A DNA stretch of 64,000 nucleotides from Alviniconcha marisindica. Its lineage: Eukaryota > Mollusca > Gastropoda > Provannidae. The translations under genes and the position numbers were made by a program. This document shows positions 28,631-41,499 of this stretch, piece after piece (within the stretch, counting starts at the first letter, position 1; each line of letters starts with the position of its first letter). The DNA lies in assembly GCA_018857735.1 (NCBI GenBank), contig JABMCL010000825.1, forward strand, positions 167,501-231,500, in the 5' to 3' direction. The notes under the pieces are model-generated. The model made no database searches. It saw only the letters and a program-made list of their open reading frames with translations, and was not told the origin of the DNA.

Positions 28631-30278
28631 GTGAGTGTGTTAAGTTTAGAGGCAGGTGCTTTTACAGTAAAGCATCTCCTCATGAGATGTAAAATTATTA
28701 TTTAAAAAACAAAAACAAATATCTGTACAGGCTTAAATAAATAAATATGTGTATTGCTATGACATTTTACACATGTCTGTGATAGCCGATTTGCACCAAA
28801 TGCTAACTAGAGTACTTCAACAAAACTATGTTCATGTGATAATTTACACTAATACTACATACACCTTTAACCCCCCCACCCACACCCAAAAATATGAAGT
28901 TTATGAAATTGTACATAAATGCTGTCTGATTTTTGATATGCACAAAAAGGTACACACTTTGATCTTTTTTCTTTCTTTTTTATTGTTGAGACAGTACAGT
29001 GTGTTACTTGTCAGAATATTGTGCTTTGCAGTGTCATACTTTGTCTTTGAACAAATCTGTTGGAGAAGTACCCTTATGCACCTCACTTGTTTGTTGTATA
29101 GTGTGACAATGCACAAGGTTACTGTCAATTTTGTTGTTGTTTTTGAGGGGGGGGGGGGGGGCACTTTTATCTGCTCCTTTTTAGAATTAATGAAATATAA
29201 TGAGATAATAGTAACAATAATAATTAAAGTGTTAATAAATTGCAAAATCATGCCAATAAAGACTATTCTCAATGTGCACATGCACACACACACTCGTAAT
29301 AATATGAGTAATAAAAAATACTTGCAGCACAGTGAAACCCCCAGTGAAAGAGCTCCTTGGTAAAAGACCACCATTCTTTTAAGGCCACTTTCTCAGAATC
29401 CTTTCTCTCAGCTTCTTCCTGTCAAGGACTGGGCTCTGTCAGAGCATTGCAAATCTTGCAGCGATGTGTGTTTAAAAGATGGTCAAAGTCTGTCTTGGAT
29501 ATAATAAGATAGTAAAAAATAAAAAAACACTTAAAAGACAGGTGATCTAATGTTAAAACGTCTATAGTTCATTAGTAGACATGATACTGATGTTCAGGTG
29601 GGGACTGGCTGCAGGTTGTGGAGACTGAAGCCTAGTCGACTGTGGAAGGACTTGAGTGAATGGGCTGAAGAAATAGCTGTAGGGAGGGGGTTCCATTCAG
29701 AGACTGTACAGTGGAAGGAATGAAAGAGGGCATACCAACTGAACTCACCAAAGACCACTCCTCCTTCAAGACCACTTCTAGTTAATTTTTACGATGGTCT
29801 TTAAAGACATTCCACTGTAGTAGTAGTAGTACTAGTAGTAGTAGTAGTAGTAACAGGAGCAGTAGTAGTAACAGCAGTAGTATTTACTATGACTGTGACA
29901 ATTTTAAATACATATGTAACAATCACGATTGCTGTGTTAATAATCTTCTGAACCTTTCATTTCATTTTTGCACAGTGCCAAGCATCAGCAAACCCCCTAT
30001 AGTGGACTATGAAGCTCTTTCATGGCTGTGTAGGATTCAGGGTTTAGCTTCAAGGTATGTATGCATGTGTTGTTAAACAGCATGTTACATGTGATGTGCT
30101 ATAAAATGGATACACCATACACACACACAGAATATGCGTGTGTATGTGTGTGTGTGTATGTATGTGTGTGTGATGGGGGGGAGGGGGGGGAACTCAAACT
30201 CAAAAACTTTATTTTACAAGGATTGTAGTTTAGGTTCAGTCAAAAATCTGTCTCACAAAGTTCTAGTCCTTGCTGAAC

Positions 30279-30348
<70 letters not shown>

Positions 30349-30718
30349 GACAGACAGACAGACAGAAACAGAAAGAGAGAGGTATATAAATGCATTTACA
30401 TGTCTTGCATACTGAATATATAGCATTTTATCATACTTATACATGTGTGTCAGTGCATGACAATTAACCTTAATAAATGTGATTTCCAGCTGTTCTTTCT
30501 CAATTGCAGAGACAATCCAGAAAGCAGTGAAGATGCCCACAAGTTGTTCATGGAAAACTACCAAAAGATGTTTGTTCCAGAACCAAAGAAAGTTGGTTTT
30601 CCAGTTCATGCAGAAAAGAGAGCAATGTATGATGGAATTCTCTGCCTTTCTCAATGATTGATTGTTTGTACATGATTTATTATGTAACATTACCACAAAT
30701 GCGTGTGTGTGTGTGTGT

Positions 30719-30795
<77 letters not shown>

Positions 30796-33758
30796 TCTGT
30801 GTATGTGTTTGTGTGTGTGTTTGTGCATGATTTTTAGCTTGTGCCTCGCAAAATGTTTTTAGTTTTTCTAAATGAAGAGGTATTAATTGTGTAGAGTAAC
30901 TCTTTTTTTTGGCCAAATGTGATGTTAAAATTGTTATTCCTTGCAGAATAGCTGACTCGGTGACTGGGCGGGTTATGAAAAACAAAGTCAAATGAACCAA
31001 AAGTAAAACATTTGTCAGCGGGTAAAGCGTGTTAGGCTGAAGTCTGATCTGATCCAGGTGTAGCAGAGTTCTCAGTCACCTGCTTCAGGTGTGACAGAGT
31101 TCTCAGTCACCTGCTCCAGGTGTAACAGAGTTCTCAGTCACCTGCTCCAGGTGTAACAGAGTTATCAGTCACCTGCTCCAGGTGTGACAGAGTTCTCAGT
31201 CACCTGCTCCAGGTGTAACAGAGTTCTCAGTCACTTGCTCCAGATGCAACAGAGTTATCAGTCACCTGCTCCAGGTGTGACAGAGTTCTCAGTCACCTGC
31301 TCCAGGTGCAACAGGGTTCTCAGTCACCTGCTCCAGGTGTGACAGAGTTCTCAGTCACCTGCTAATCACCAGTCACATCTTAGTTTTGTATTGTGGTTGA
31401 GAGATGGCTGGTGGGAATCAAACTGGTTCACCAACATTGCTGAGAAACCTGATAACCTTGGAGAGTCAGTGGCAAAGAGTAAGAGTGGTCACCCTTGAAA
31501 GCCAGGTTAAGCATGATTGAGTGTGGTCACATAGATGGGTGACTGTTGTGTGTTACTAGCTTTGCGCCTGACCCAGGATTTGTAAGGAGTCAAACTCTGT
31601 GCAGATTCTACAAAAGTCCTTCAGATGAGACTATGAGCTGAGGTCCCTGCAGTGCTACCCATGCAAAGAGATCACATATGCATGTTCAAAAGCCTGTATC
31701 CATGTCAGAGTTTGGTGGATTCTAACTGTTAAAGCTGGACATGATACAGAAGAACTACAATAACTTAGCCATAGTGGTGGCAGCACTTCCTGTAATTTTA
31801 TACGTAGTTTCCTCTCAAGATGTCAACAGTGATTTAAATGTTCTTTTGTGCAGTTCAGGCAAATCAAAGACGGAAATTTTAACAGTAACTCCTTGAAATT
31901 TTCAGAGCTGGAAAATCATTGAGTGAAAGTGAAAGCGTGCATGCAACTGGTATGTACATTTACACATCTGTTATTTTCCTCCCTTTTTCTTCTCTGTTCT
32001 CCCACTGACTCATTTTCCTTCTCTAGAGCAGACTCAAACTCCAGGCACTGGCTTACGACATCCTCCCTACCACCACTGCCATAAATGGTTACGCCATAGG
32101 TCTCTGAAAACTGTCATCTAACTGACAGTTTTTTGTTGGTGCCCAAGTAACTGTAAGTTTGTAACAGTAAACAGACAACTCAGATTGTATCAGGCGTTTC
32201 TTTTTTAGCTGTCCACACTGCTTACGCCATCACAAATTTAAAATTTTATAAAAATCTGAGGAAGTAGTGAACAATTGCTGATGAGGTTGACAAAATAGAA
32301 CAGATAGACGGAAATGTACTCATCAATGCGACAAAGCACAAGGAAACAATAGGACACAAGCATTTTCCCTTCGGGTTTTAAGAAGAGAGACAAACAGCAA
32401 AAGAAGCAGGAAGCAAAGAAGAGGTCTAGAGACAAACAGCAAAAGAAGCAGGAAGCAAAGAAGAGGTCTAGAGACAAACAGCAAAAGAAGAAGGAAGCAA
32501 AGAAGAGGTCTAGAGACAAACAGCAAAAGAAGAAGCAAGCAAAGAAGAGGTCTAGAGACAGACAGCAAAAGAAGCAGGAAACAAAGAAGAGGTCTGTCAT
32601 CTTCTTTGCGTCCATCTTCTTTGGTTGTCTGTCTCTCTTCTTACGCCCAAAGAAGACAATTTGTGTTGAAGGCGCTTGTGTACTATTGTTTCCTTGTGTT
32701 TCGTTCCATTGGTGAGTACATTTCCCTAGATCTGTTCAAAATCATTTGAACTGAGATTGAGCTAAAAAAAATTATCTGGGGAGGACATGCCTCATGTTTA
32801 CTTCTGTGCTTTGATGCTATGTTGCTTTCGTGGGCTTATTAGCACCCGTACCTTTTGGAAGGTGCTGATAGCATCAGTGAACAGCTACACGGAGGTAAAG
32901 AGTGCCCCTTCAGTGGTGTAACCAATTCTGGCAGAGTTTGGAGGAAAAGAGTGCGGGAAAACTAGGCTTGGAGTGTGGAACATTTTTACACTTATACAAG
33001 GAACAAGCAAATAATATTGCTCAGGCAGCAGTTCTGTTGTTTGCAACTGAAGGGGGAAAAGTAGAGATGGGAGCAAAGGAAGGGGGGGGGGGGGGGGGGG
33101 GGGGGGAGCAGTTTTAATCATTTAGAATAACCATTGCATGTTTGATCCAATCACATGAAAGGTTCAAAATAAAAGGAATACAACACTAATAAATAGCATT
33201 ATTTTGAACCTTTCATATGTTTGGATCTTGTTTTAGGACCTTTCATGTGTTTGGATCTTGTTTTAGGACCTTTCATGTGTTTGGATCTTGTTTTAGAACC
33301 TTTCATGTGTTTGGATCTTGTTTTAGAACCTTTCATGTGTTTGGATCTTGTTTTAGAACACTAGCAGTCACTCTTATTTCAGGTCATTGCACATTTGACT
33401 TGTCTTCATGGTACACAAACTGTGACCATGGTTAACTTTGCTGTGGATTGCCTTTTCCGTAACAGCTGGCAGGACCACAGAGGTGGAGAAGAAGCCGGCC
33501 AGGAAGTCATGGCCAACAGAAGAGTTCACCCACAATGTCAAGGACTACCTCCCACTGTTGCACAAAGAACGAAGGAGTGAAGACCCTGAGCAAATTCGAT
33601 CGGACAACATCAAAACACTGCGACGACTGCTGCGAAAATTGTACAGATGATGTTCTACATTTCTATGTGTCTTGTCTGTGTTTTGCATTGAGAAAAGGAG
33701 AGCGAAAGTTTTGGGATTTTGTATCCTGCTTCCTGTCAAGTGCATATGGTTACCTCAG

Positions 33759-33825
<67 letters not shown>

Positions 33826-34596
33826 GTTTTGTTAATGTTAAGCCATGATTCCAAGATTTGTCATCCTATTTTATTTTTTTCAAAGGATTCAATTTGAATA
33901 ATTTGTTGTACCCTTGCAGTTGTAAAGATACAATTTTGTGTTGGAGATGGTATTCAGTATTTAAAAAAAAGTTTCCCTGTGCTATAGTGACCTGATCCAG
34001 AATTAAAAGAGTGAACCTTTCAAATATTTAGGAATGTTTTGCAGAGGGGACATTACTGTTTACTTCCATAGCACCCTACTACAGGACAAGCAAATGAGAT
34101 GGCATATGTTAAACTTTGCATGATAACTTTACTGAATTTTACACTTTCGTGCAAGTCCTGATAATATTGATTGAACTTCAGTGTCACTGCCATTTCAGGA
34201 GGAAAGTTGTTCAATATTTTCCAGGCCGTTTGAGAGAACAGCTGCGGACAATGACCAAATTTTCTCCATCCTAAAGACCTTTGAGTTCTTTGCTGACAAC
34301 ATCTCCAGCAATGTGCTGAAGGAACTCTGCGTGGTTGCTCAGCTGGAGACATGGAAAGAACAGGACTTCACCGGTATGTCGGAGTGTGAATTCTGATTTA
34401 GTTCACGTTTTGTCTTGAACAGTGTGTGTGTGTGTGTGTGCGTGCGTGTGTGTGTACGTGTGTGTGTGTGTGTGCATGTCTGTGTGTGTGTGTGTGTGTG
34501 CGCGCGCGCGCACACATGTGTACAAGCATGAATATTGGATTGTGAATTTTGATTCAGTTCACATTTTATCCTGAACAGCGTGTGTGTGTTTGTGCA

Positions 34597-34629
<33 letters not shown>

Positions 34630-35208
34630 ACGTGTATAGATGCATGAATATCGGATTGTTAATTTTGATTCAGTTTACATTTTATCCTGAACAGTGTGTG
34701 TGTGTGTGTGTCTACGTGCATGTGTGTGTGTGTGCGTTCATGTGTGTGCACACGCACACATGTGTACATACATGTGTACATTTTGTGCCTGCATTTGTGG
34801 CAAGAAGACTTGCTCAGTGTTACTTTTGCTACATGTGCGTATGGGTGTCTGTTAAATGTTGCTGTTGTTGTTGCAGTGTTTGGAAACACAGGGCTGCACA
34901 TGGTGTTGCGGGGGAAAGTTGTGCCTTTGACAGAGCCCTACGTCTACACTGGTCTTGAAGATGACCAACTTGATCTTCGCTCCCTGACACCAGTTCTGGA
35001 AAACGTTGACATTGTGGTCAGTTTCTATACCCCTTTCTCCATAAATGTGACCTGTAGAATTTGTTTGACATTCTCAATAATGATAATACTAAATAATAAG
35101 GGCCATTTAGTGCACCAAACCTTCGATACAGCTGTGGCCATCTGGGGCTGACTTGAAGGGAACACTTCAGTTAAGCAATATTGTCCTCCACTCCTATCAG
35201 TCTGTACA

Positions 35209-35256
<48 letters not shown>

Positions 35257-35935
35257 TTGTGTGTGTGCGTGTGTGTGTGTGTGTGTGCATGTGTGTGTGT
35301 GTGCGTGTGTGCGTGCGTGCGTGTGTGTGTGTGCGTGCGTGTGTGTGATTGTGTGTGTGTGTGTGTGATTGTGTGTGTGTGTGTGCATCCCTAACATAGT
35401 TATGCTTGAACCCTTGTTGATGTCTATATTATGTGTTAGTTTTTTTGGTTAAATTGTTGATAACATTTTCCATCTCAAAATACATTATGTGTGTTATATT
35501 ATGCTTGTTCAGTGCTTTGAACCGCAGGGTAGGTGCTTTACAAATTTCCATTACTATTATTAATGATGGAGGTTCAAAAGAGGGGCTGCAAACCACAGCC
35601 CAAACCATCAACATCCACATCTCAGTCCTGATCAAGGAACATTGAAATGCAGAATAATCATAATCTGTAAGACATCGTAGGTTCAAATACACAAGCACAT
35701 GCATGCATGCACACAGACACTGACACAGACTGAGATGCCCTAAGAAAAGAACTCGAGAGCTTTTCAAAGGTTCTCCTGGAAGTTTTTTTCTTTTCTTTTT
35801 CCTTTCTTTCTTTTTCTGGGTTTCTTGATGTTATAAAACTGGGCACGCCAATCATCCTGCAGCTCGTAACTTACGTCAGTACACATACAGTTTGTGCATT
35901 AGTGATTTATTTCTATGGACCACACAGACATAAGC

Positions 35936-36021
<86 letters not shown>

Positions 36022-39000
36022 GACAGACATAGGCAGAGAGCCAGATAGACACACACACAGAGGGAAGGAGAGAGACAGAGACAGACAGTCAGAGAGATTG
36101 TCTATGTTGCAAAACATTTGAGTATAGATGACGAAACAAATTCTCTTGTACCTCTTTTCAGCTGGAAGTTGGTGACTGCTTCGGAACTCTGGAGAAGATT
36201 GAGGGAAAAGCACCCACCACAAGGTCCGTCAGCTTGACTGACATTTTCCCTGCTACATTTAACCTCACTGGAAATAACAACACGCTTAACATTCACAGCA
36301 GTGTGGCAATTACCAGTACAATACTAAGCTGGACAATTACCAGTACAATACTAAGCTGGACAATTACCGGTACCATACTAAGCTGGACAATTACCGGTAC
36401 CATACTAAGCTGGACAATTACCGGTACCATACTAAGCTGGAAATTACCGGTACCATACTAAGTGGACAATTACCGTGTAAAACTAAGCTGGACAATTACC
36501 GTACAAACTAAGTCTGGACATTACCGGTCAATTACTAAGTGGACACATAGACATACAAGCTGAAATTCCGACAATACTAGCTGGCAATTACCGGTACAAT
36601 ACTAAGCTGGACAATTACCAGTACCATACTAAGCTGGACAATTACCGGTACCATACTAAGCTGACAATCGGGAGGGTGGGATTAAACAAATGGTTGTTCC
36701 TCTTGCTTGTTCAGTTTTGGTGGGTTACGGTGATGGCGATGGTGGAATGAAGGATGAAGTGGAGGCACAGTGGAATAAACTGAAGCTTGTCGCTCATTCA
36801 GCCTTAGTCAGAGTTTTCTTTGTTAGTATTCACAAAAACATAGAGAAAAAAACATGCTTGCAATCTGTGTAAATTAGATGATTTGTTTAGAAACAGAGTG
36901 ACGAACCAACATCAAACACACATGTATACATGCTTTGTTGTTGTTGTTGTTTATACTTTTTTTATTCAGTTTTTAAGCATGTGGACATATATATATATAA
37001 TTATATATACATACATCAGGCATACACACAAATACAAAGTTAATATATGCAGACGGTACCATGGTGTCAAAAAACCAAAACCAAACATCCAACAAAAAAT
37101 AGTAAGGGCAAGAATATGTAAACAAATCTACAAGCATACATCACAACAGACAACAACAACATGTAACAAAAGAGAGAAAGGAAGGAATGGGACAGTAACA
37201 ACAGCAGCAGTACCAACAACATGTAAAAAGGGAAGAAGGAATGGGACAGTAACAACAGCAGCAGGGGGGACAGAGGAGAGAGAGGGGCACAAATCAAAGG
37301 TGGTGGGGTGGGGGGTGGGGTGGGGAGTTACATCGTACATGTATACATGCATGTTCCTCTGTTTGCAGATTGCTGAGTGTTAAAACAGTAGACACCAACT
37401 GTGAGCTCCTGAAGATCTCAGTTTCCGATTATTCAAAAGTTAACGTGGTATGTATCGTAAACACGCCATGTAAATTACGCACTTAATTCTGGGAATGGAA
37501 GCTAACAGTGACGTGATATCTGTGGCTGATGGCAATACTGATAATGGACATTTAGCGTACCTAGCTTGTGACAGCCACAAACACTTACAAATTCTTTTAC
37601 ATGTGTATGCATACATATATGAAGACATCAAAGATTTAAATGCACAGACACATGCATGCATACATACTGACACAGACACTGACACATGCGTGTATACATA
37701 TTGACTCAGACACTGACACATACAAGCATACGCACCGACACAAACATTGACAGACGCATGCATACAGACAGGCTCAGACACTGACACGTACAAGCATACA
37801 CACTGACACAGACATTGACAGATGCATGTATACAGACAGACTCAGACACTGACACATACACGTTGACACCAGCACACTCATGCACATCTCAGGGCAATGT
37901 TTATAAACGCTATCTGGTGATTTTGCTCTCTGCTGGAATGTACTGCCTCGTTTGATTTCAGCTCAAACCTCTCATCATCAGACAATATGTGCTATTGATT
38001 ATTTTGAAGGTTTTGCACTCGGTTGCTATAGCTTGGGACACCAGGCAAAACTGGGTTTTCTTTTTTCTTTGCAAAAATGAATTCCCAGTCAACACAGCAA
38101 CCACGCATGCAGCAGAAAATGAATGCCAAGGATTTATTCCCCCCCCCCCCCCCCCCCACCCTTTTCTGTCTCTCCAGCAAATCCAGCAGCGTGAACAAAC
38201 GGAGAAGCTGAACCTGCTGCTATCATGCCCACAGTACAAGCTCTGGCCGCGGCAACCCCTGCAGCAAGTAGCCTCCCTCATTGAGTGGATCTCCTACAAA
38301 CCAAACACAGGTATGGTCTACAAACTGGATCTCCTACATACCAAACACAGGTACGGTCTACAGACTGGATCTCCTACAAACCAAACACAGGTATGGTCTT
38401 CAGACTGGATCTCCTACAAACCAAACACAGGTATGGTCTATGAAATGGATCTCCTATAAACCAAACACAGGTATGGTCTACAGACTGGATCTCCTACAAA
38501 TCAAACACAGGTATGGTCTTCAGACTGGATCTGCTACAAACCAAACACAGGTATGGTCTACAGACTGGATCTCCTACAAATCAAACACAGGTATATCTAC
38601 AGAGTGGATCTGCTACAAACCAAACACGGGTATGGTCTACAGACTGGATCTCCTACAAGCCAAACACAGGTACGGTCTACAGAGCGGATCTCCTACAAAC
38701 CAAACAGAGGTACGGTCTACAGACTGGATCTCCTACAAACCAAACACAGGTATGATCTACAGAGTGGATCTCCTACAAACCAAACACAGGTATGATCTTC
38801 AGACTGGATCTCCTACAAACCAAACACAGGTATGGTCTATGAAATGGATCTCCTATAAACCAAACACAGGTACAGTCTACAGACTGGATCTCCTACAAAC
38901 CAAACACAGGTATATCTACAGAGTGGATCTCCTACAAACCAAACACAGGTATGGTCTACAGACTGGATCTCCTACAAGCCAAATACAGGTATGGTCTACA

Positions 39001-41467
39001 GAGTGGATCTCCTACAAACCAAACAGAGGTACGGTCTACAGACTGGATCTCCTACAAACCAAACACAGGTATGATCTACAGAGTGGATCTCCTACAAACC
39101 AAACAGGTGTGATCTACAGACTGGATCTCCTACAAACCAAGCACAGGTGTGATCTACAGACTGGATCTTCTACAAACCAAACACAGGTATGGTCTAGAGT
39201 GGATCTCCTACAAACCAAACACAGGTATATCTACAGAGTGGATCTCTACAAACCAAACACAGGTACAGTCTACAGACTGGATCTCCTACAATCCAAACAT
39301 AGTACAAACCAAAGACAGGTACGGTCTACAGACTGGATTTCCTACAAACCAAAGACAGGTATGATCTACAGAGTGGATCTGCAAACCAAAAACAGGTATG
39401 GTCTACAGACTGCATCTCCTACAAGCCAAACACAGGTATTGTCTACAGACTGGATCTCCTACAAACCAAACACAGGTATGGTCTACAGACTGCATCTCCT
39501 ACAAACAACAAGTATGTACGATGGATCTCCTACAAAACCAAACACAGGTAGGTCTACAGACTGGATCTCCTACAAACCAAATACAGGTACAGTCTACAGA
39601 GTGGATCTCCTACAAAACCAAATACAGGTACAGTCTACAGACTGGATCTCCTACAAACCAAATACAGGTACAGTCTACAGAGTGGATCTCCTACAAAACC
39701 AAATACAGGTACAGTCTACAGACTGGATCTCCTACAAACCAAATACAGGTACAGTCTACAGACTGGATCTCCTACAAACCAAATACAGGTACAGTCTACA
39801 GACTGGATCTCCTACAAACCAAACACAGGTACATCCTACGGACTGGATCTCCTACAAACCAAACACAGGTACAGTCTACAGACTGGATCTCCTACAAACC
39901 AAACAGGTCTTTCATGCTGTTGGTGTATGGCAGTCACCCTGATATAACCATAGTGGTTGACTGGGCATAAAACACCAAGTACTGTATGGCGGATTATTTG
40001 TGATGTTCTGACTGGCTGAAACTGCTTGGGAGATTGGCAGCCCAGACCCATCTATACATATGAATCAGTCCAGAAAATCTGACATCCGAGGACATTAAGA
40101 ACCAAGTAGTAGTAGATGGGCAATGCACAAATGTAGTCATATATATTGCACTTTTTATTTTTTCTGCTTTTCTTTCAAACAGGCATTTTTGCTCTATGAA
40201 TAGGGACCTCCCCCTCCCCCCAGTATTCTGTCGGTTTCACATTTTTCTTCTCTGAACTTGGGAAAATGTTTGACAGCAAGAAACAGTTGAGTTGGTCTAA
40301 ATCCCTTGTCCTTCCACCTGTTTAGCTATCAGCTTAACCCATCATGTCCACTGTTTGACATTTAGTGCCCCCCCCCCCTCCCCCAACCAGATATCAGATC
40401 AGCTCAACCCATCATGTCCACTGTCTGACATTTGCAGTGTCCCCCCCCCCCCCCAGATATATTCAGACTCAACCCATCATGTCCACTGTCTGACATTTCC
40501 AGTACCCCCCCCCCCCCCCCCACCAGCTCAAGCCATCATGTCCACTGTTTGACATTTGCAGTGATTGTGAGTGAAGGCTACAAGGCACCATTCATTGGCT
40601 TCATCAAGTCTGGGGAGTGCCACGTCCTGCGACAGGTGGATGTTCTCCAAACTCTGCGCAATGGAAAGAAGGCAAGCGCAGCACCGCTTTCTAACACTGC
40701 TAGTGACTATCGCAAACAGGCTGAGGCTTAGAGCGCTCATTTGTGCAATCAACAAAGGGAGTTAATTAATCAGCATCCAGTGCCACACGAACACAAGGAC
40801 CGGAGTCACCCAGGCTAACTCTCACCTGACTGGCAAATAAATACCAGGTACATCAAATCCACCGAAGGTGGGTCCTCTGATGTAGGTGACTCAGGTTTTG
40901 TTGTTGTCGTGTTCGTGTGACATTTTTTGAGCTCTTATTAAACCCCTCGTTTGTTGATTCTCTGCAAGCGTTCAAGGCCTCATTTTTTGTTGCAGACTGC
41001 TCGGGACACTGGGAGAGAAAAAAAACCCAGGTTTCCAAGCACACTGTGAGGGTGTTTATTCCTATGACACTCATCCCTCCTCTTCAGTACAATAACGGCT
41101 TCACGCAGTCTCTCATACTTCTTTATCATGTTACAGCCCTCCATTAGTTTGATACATTTACGTGAGGAGGTTGTTTCCTTTCAGTTACTTACTTGCGAGT
41201 ACATGAAATGAAGTCAGTTAATAAAACGGAAGGTATGTGCATCACACTGCTAAAACCACGCCTCATTATCAAAGACGGTACGAGGGACACATGCTCTAAT
41301 GGGGTTTGACGCGTCCAAGGCAGGGTCAGTTAGTAGCTGGATTGTGACATCCCATCAACTGCACAGGGTCACCTCATGACCATCAAACTGTCATAAGCAA
41401 ATGCACATTTAATTTTTTTTCTCATACAATGTAAACCCTTTCTCAAGTCAAATCTACAAAAGCAATC

Positions 41468-41499
<32 letters not shown>

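Noticed and set aside
30627..30657. Extending CNBD exon 3 to the in-frame TGA as a C-terminus
   Set aside because: Conserved-looking coding continues in phase through 11 further exons, so the GT at 30627 is the better end.
30948..30972. A possible CNBD mini-exon (tccttgcag then IADSVTGR then gttatg)
   Set aside because: It ends in a phase incompatible with the next exon and its donor is poor. Exon 3 joins directly to 31906 in phase.
34198..34224. Acceptor atttcag at about 34198 as the start of CNBD exon 6
   Set aside because: It would need exon 5 to end in phase 0, and no usable donor exists before the stop; the ttttccag acceptor fits phase and the conserved PFERTAADND start.
30253..35397. 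Cys/Val- or His/Thr-rich frames across GT and GA microsatellites
   Set aside because: Pure simple-sequence translation with no homology or splice logic.
38281..39942. A 553-codon frame of WISYKPNTG/VYRLDLLQTKHRY repeats as a separate gene or as an exon
   Set aside because: It is out of frame with CNBD exon 10 and exists because a 40 bp unit lacks stops in any frame. Each unit still has its donor. It is reported as a splice-site array, not a protein.
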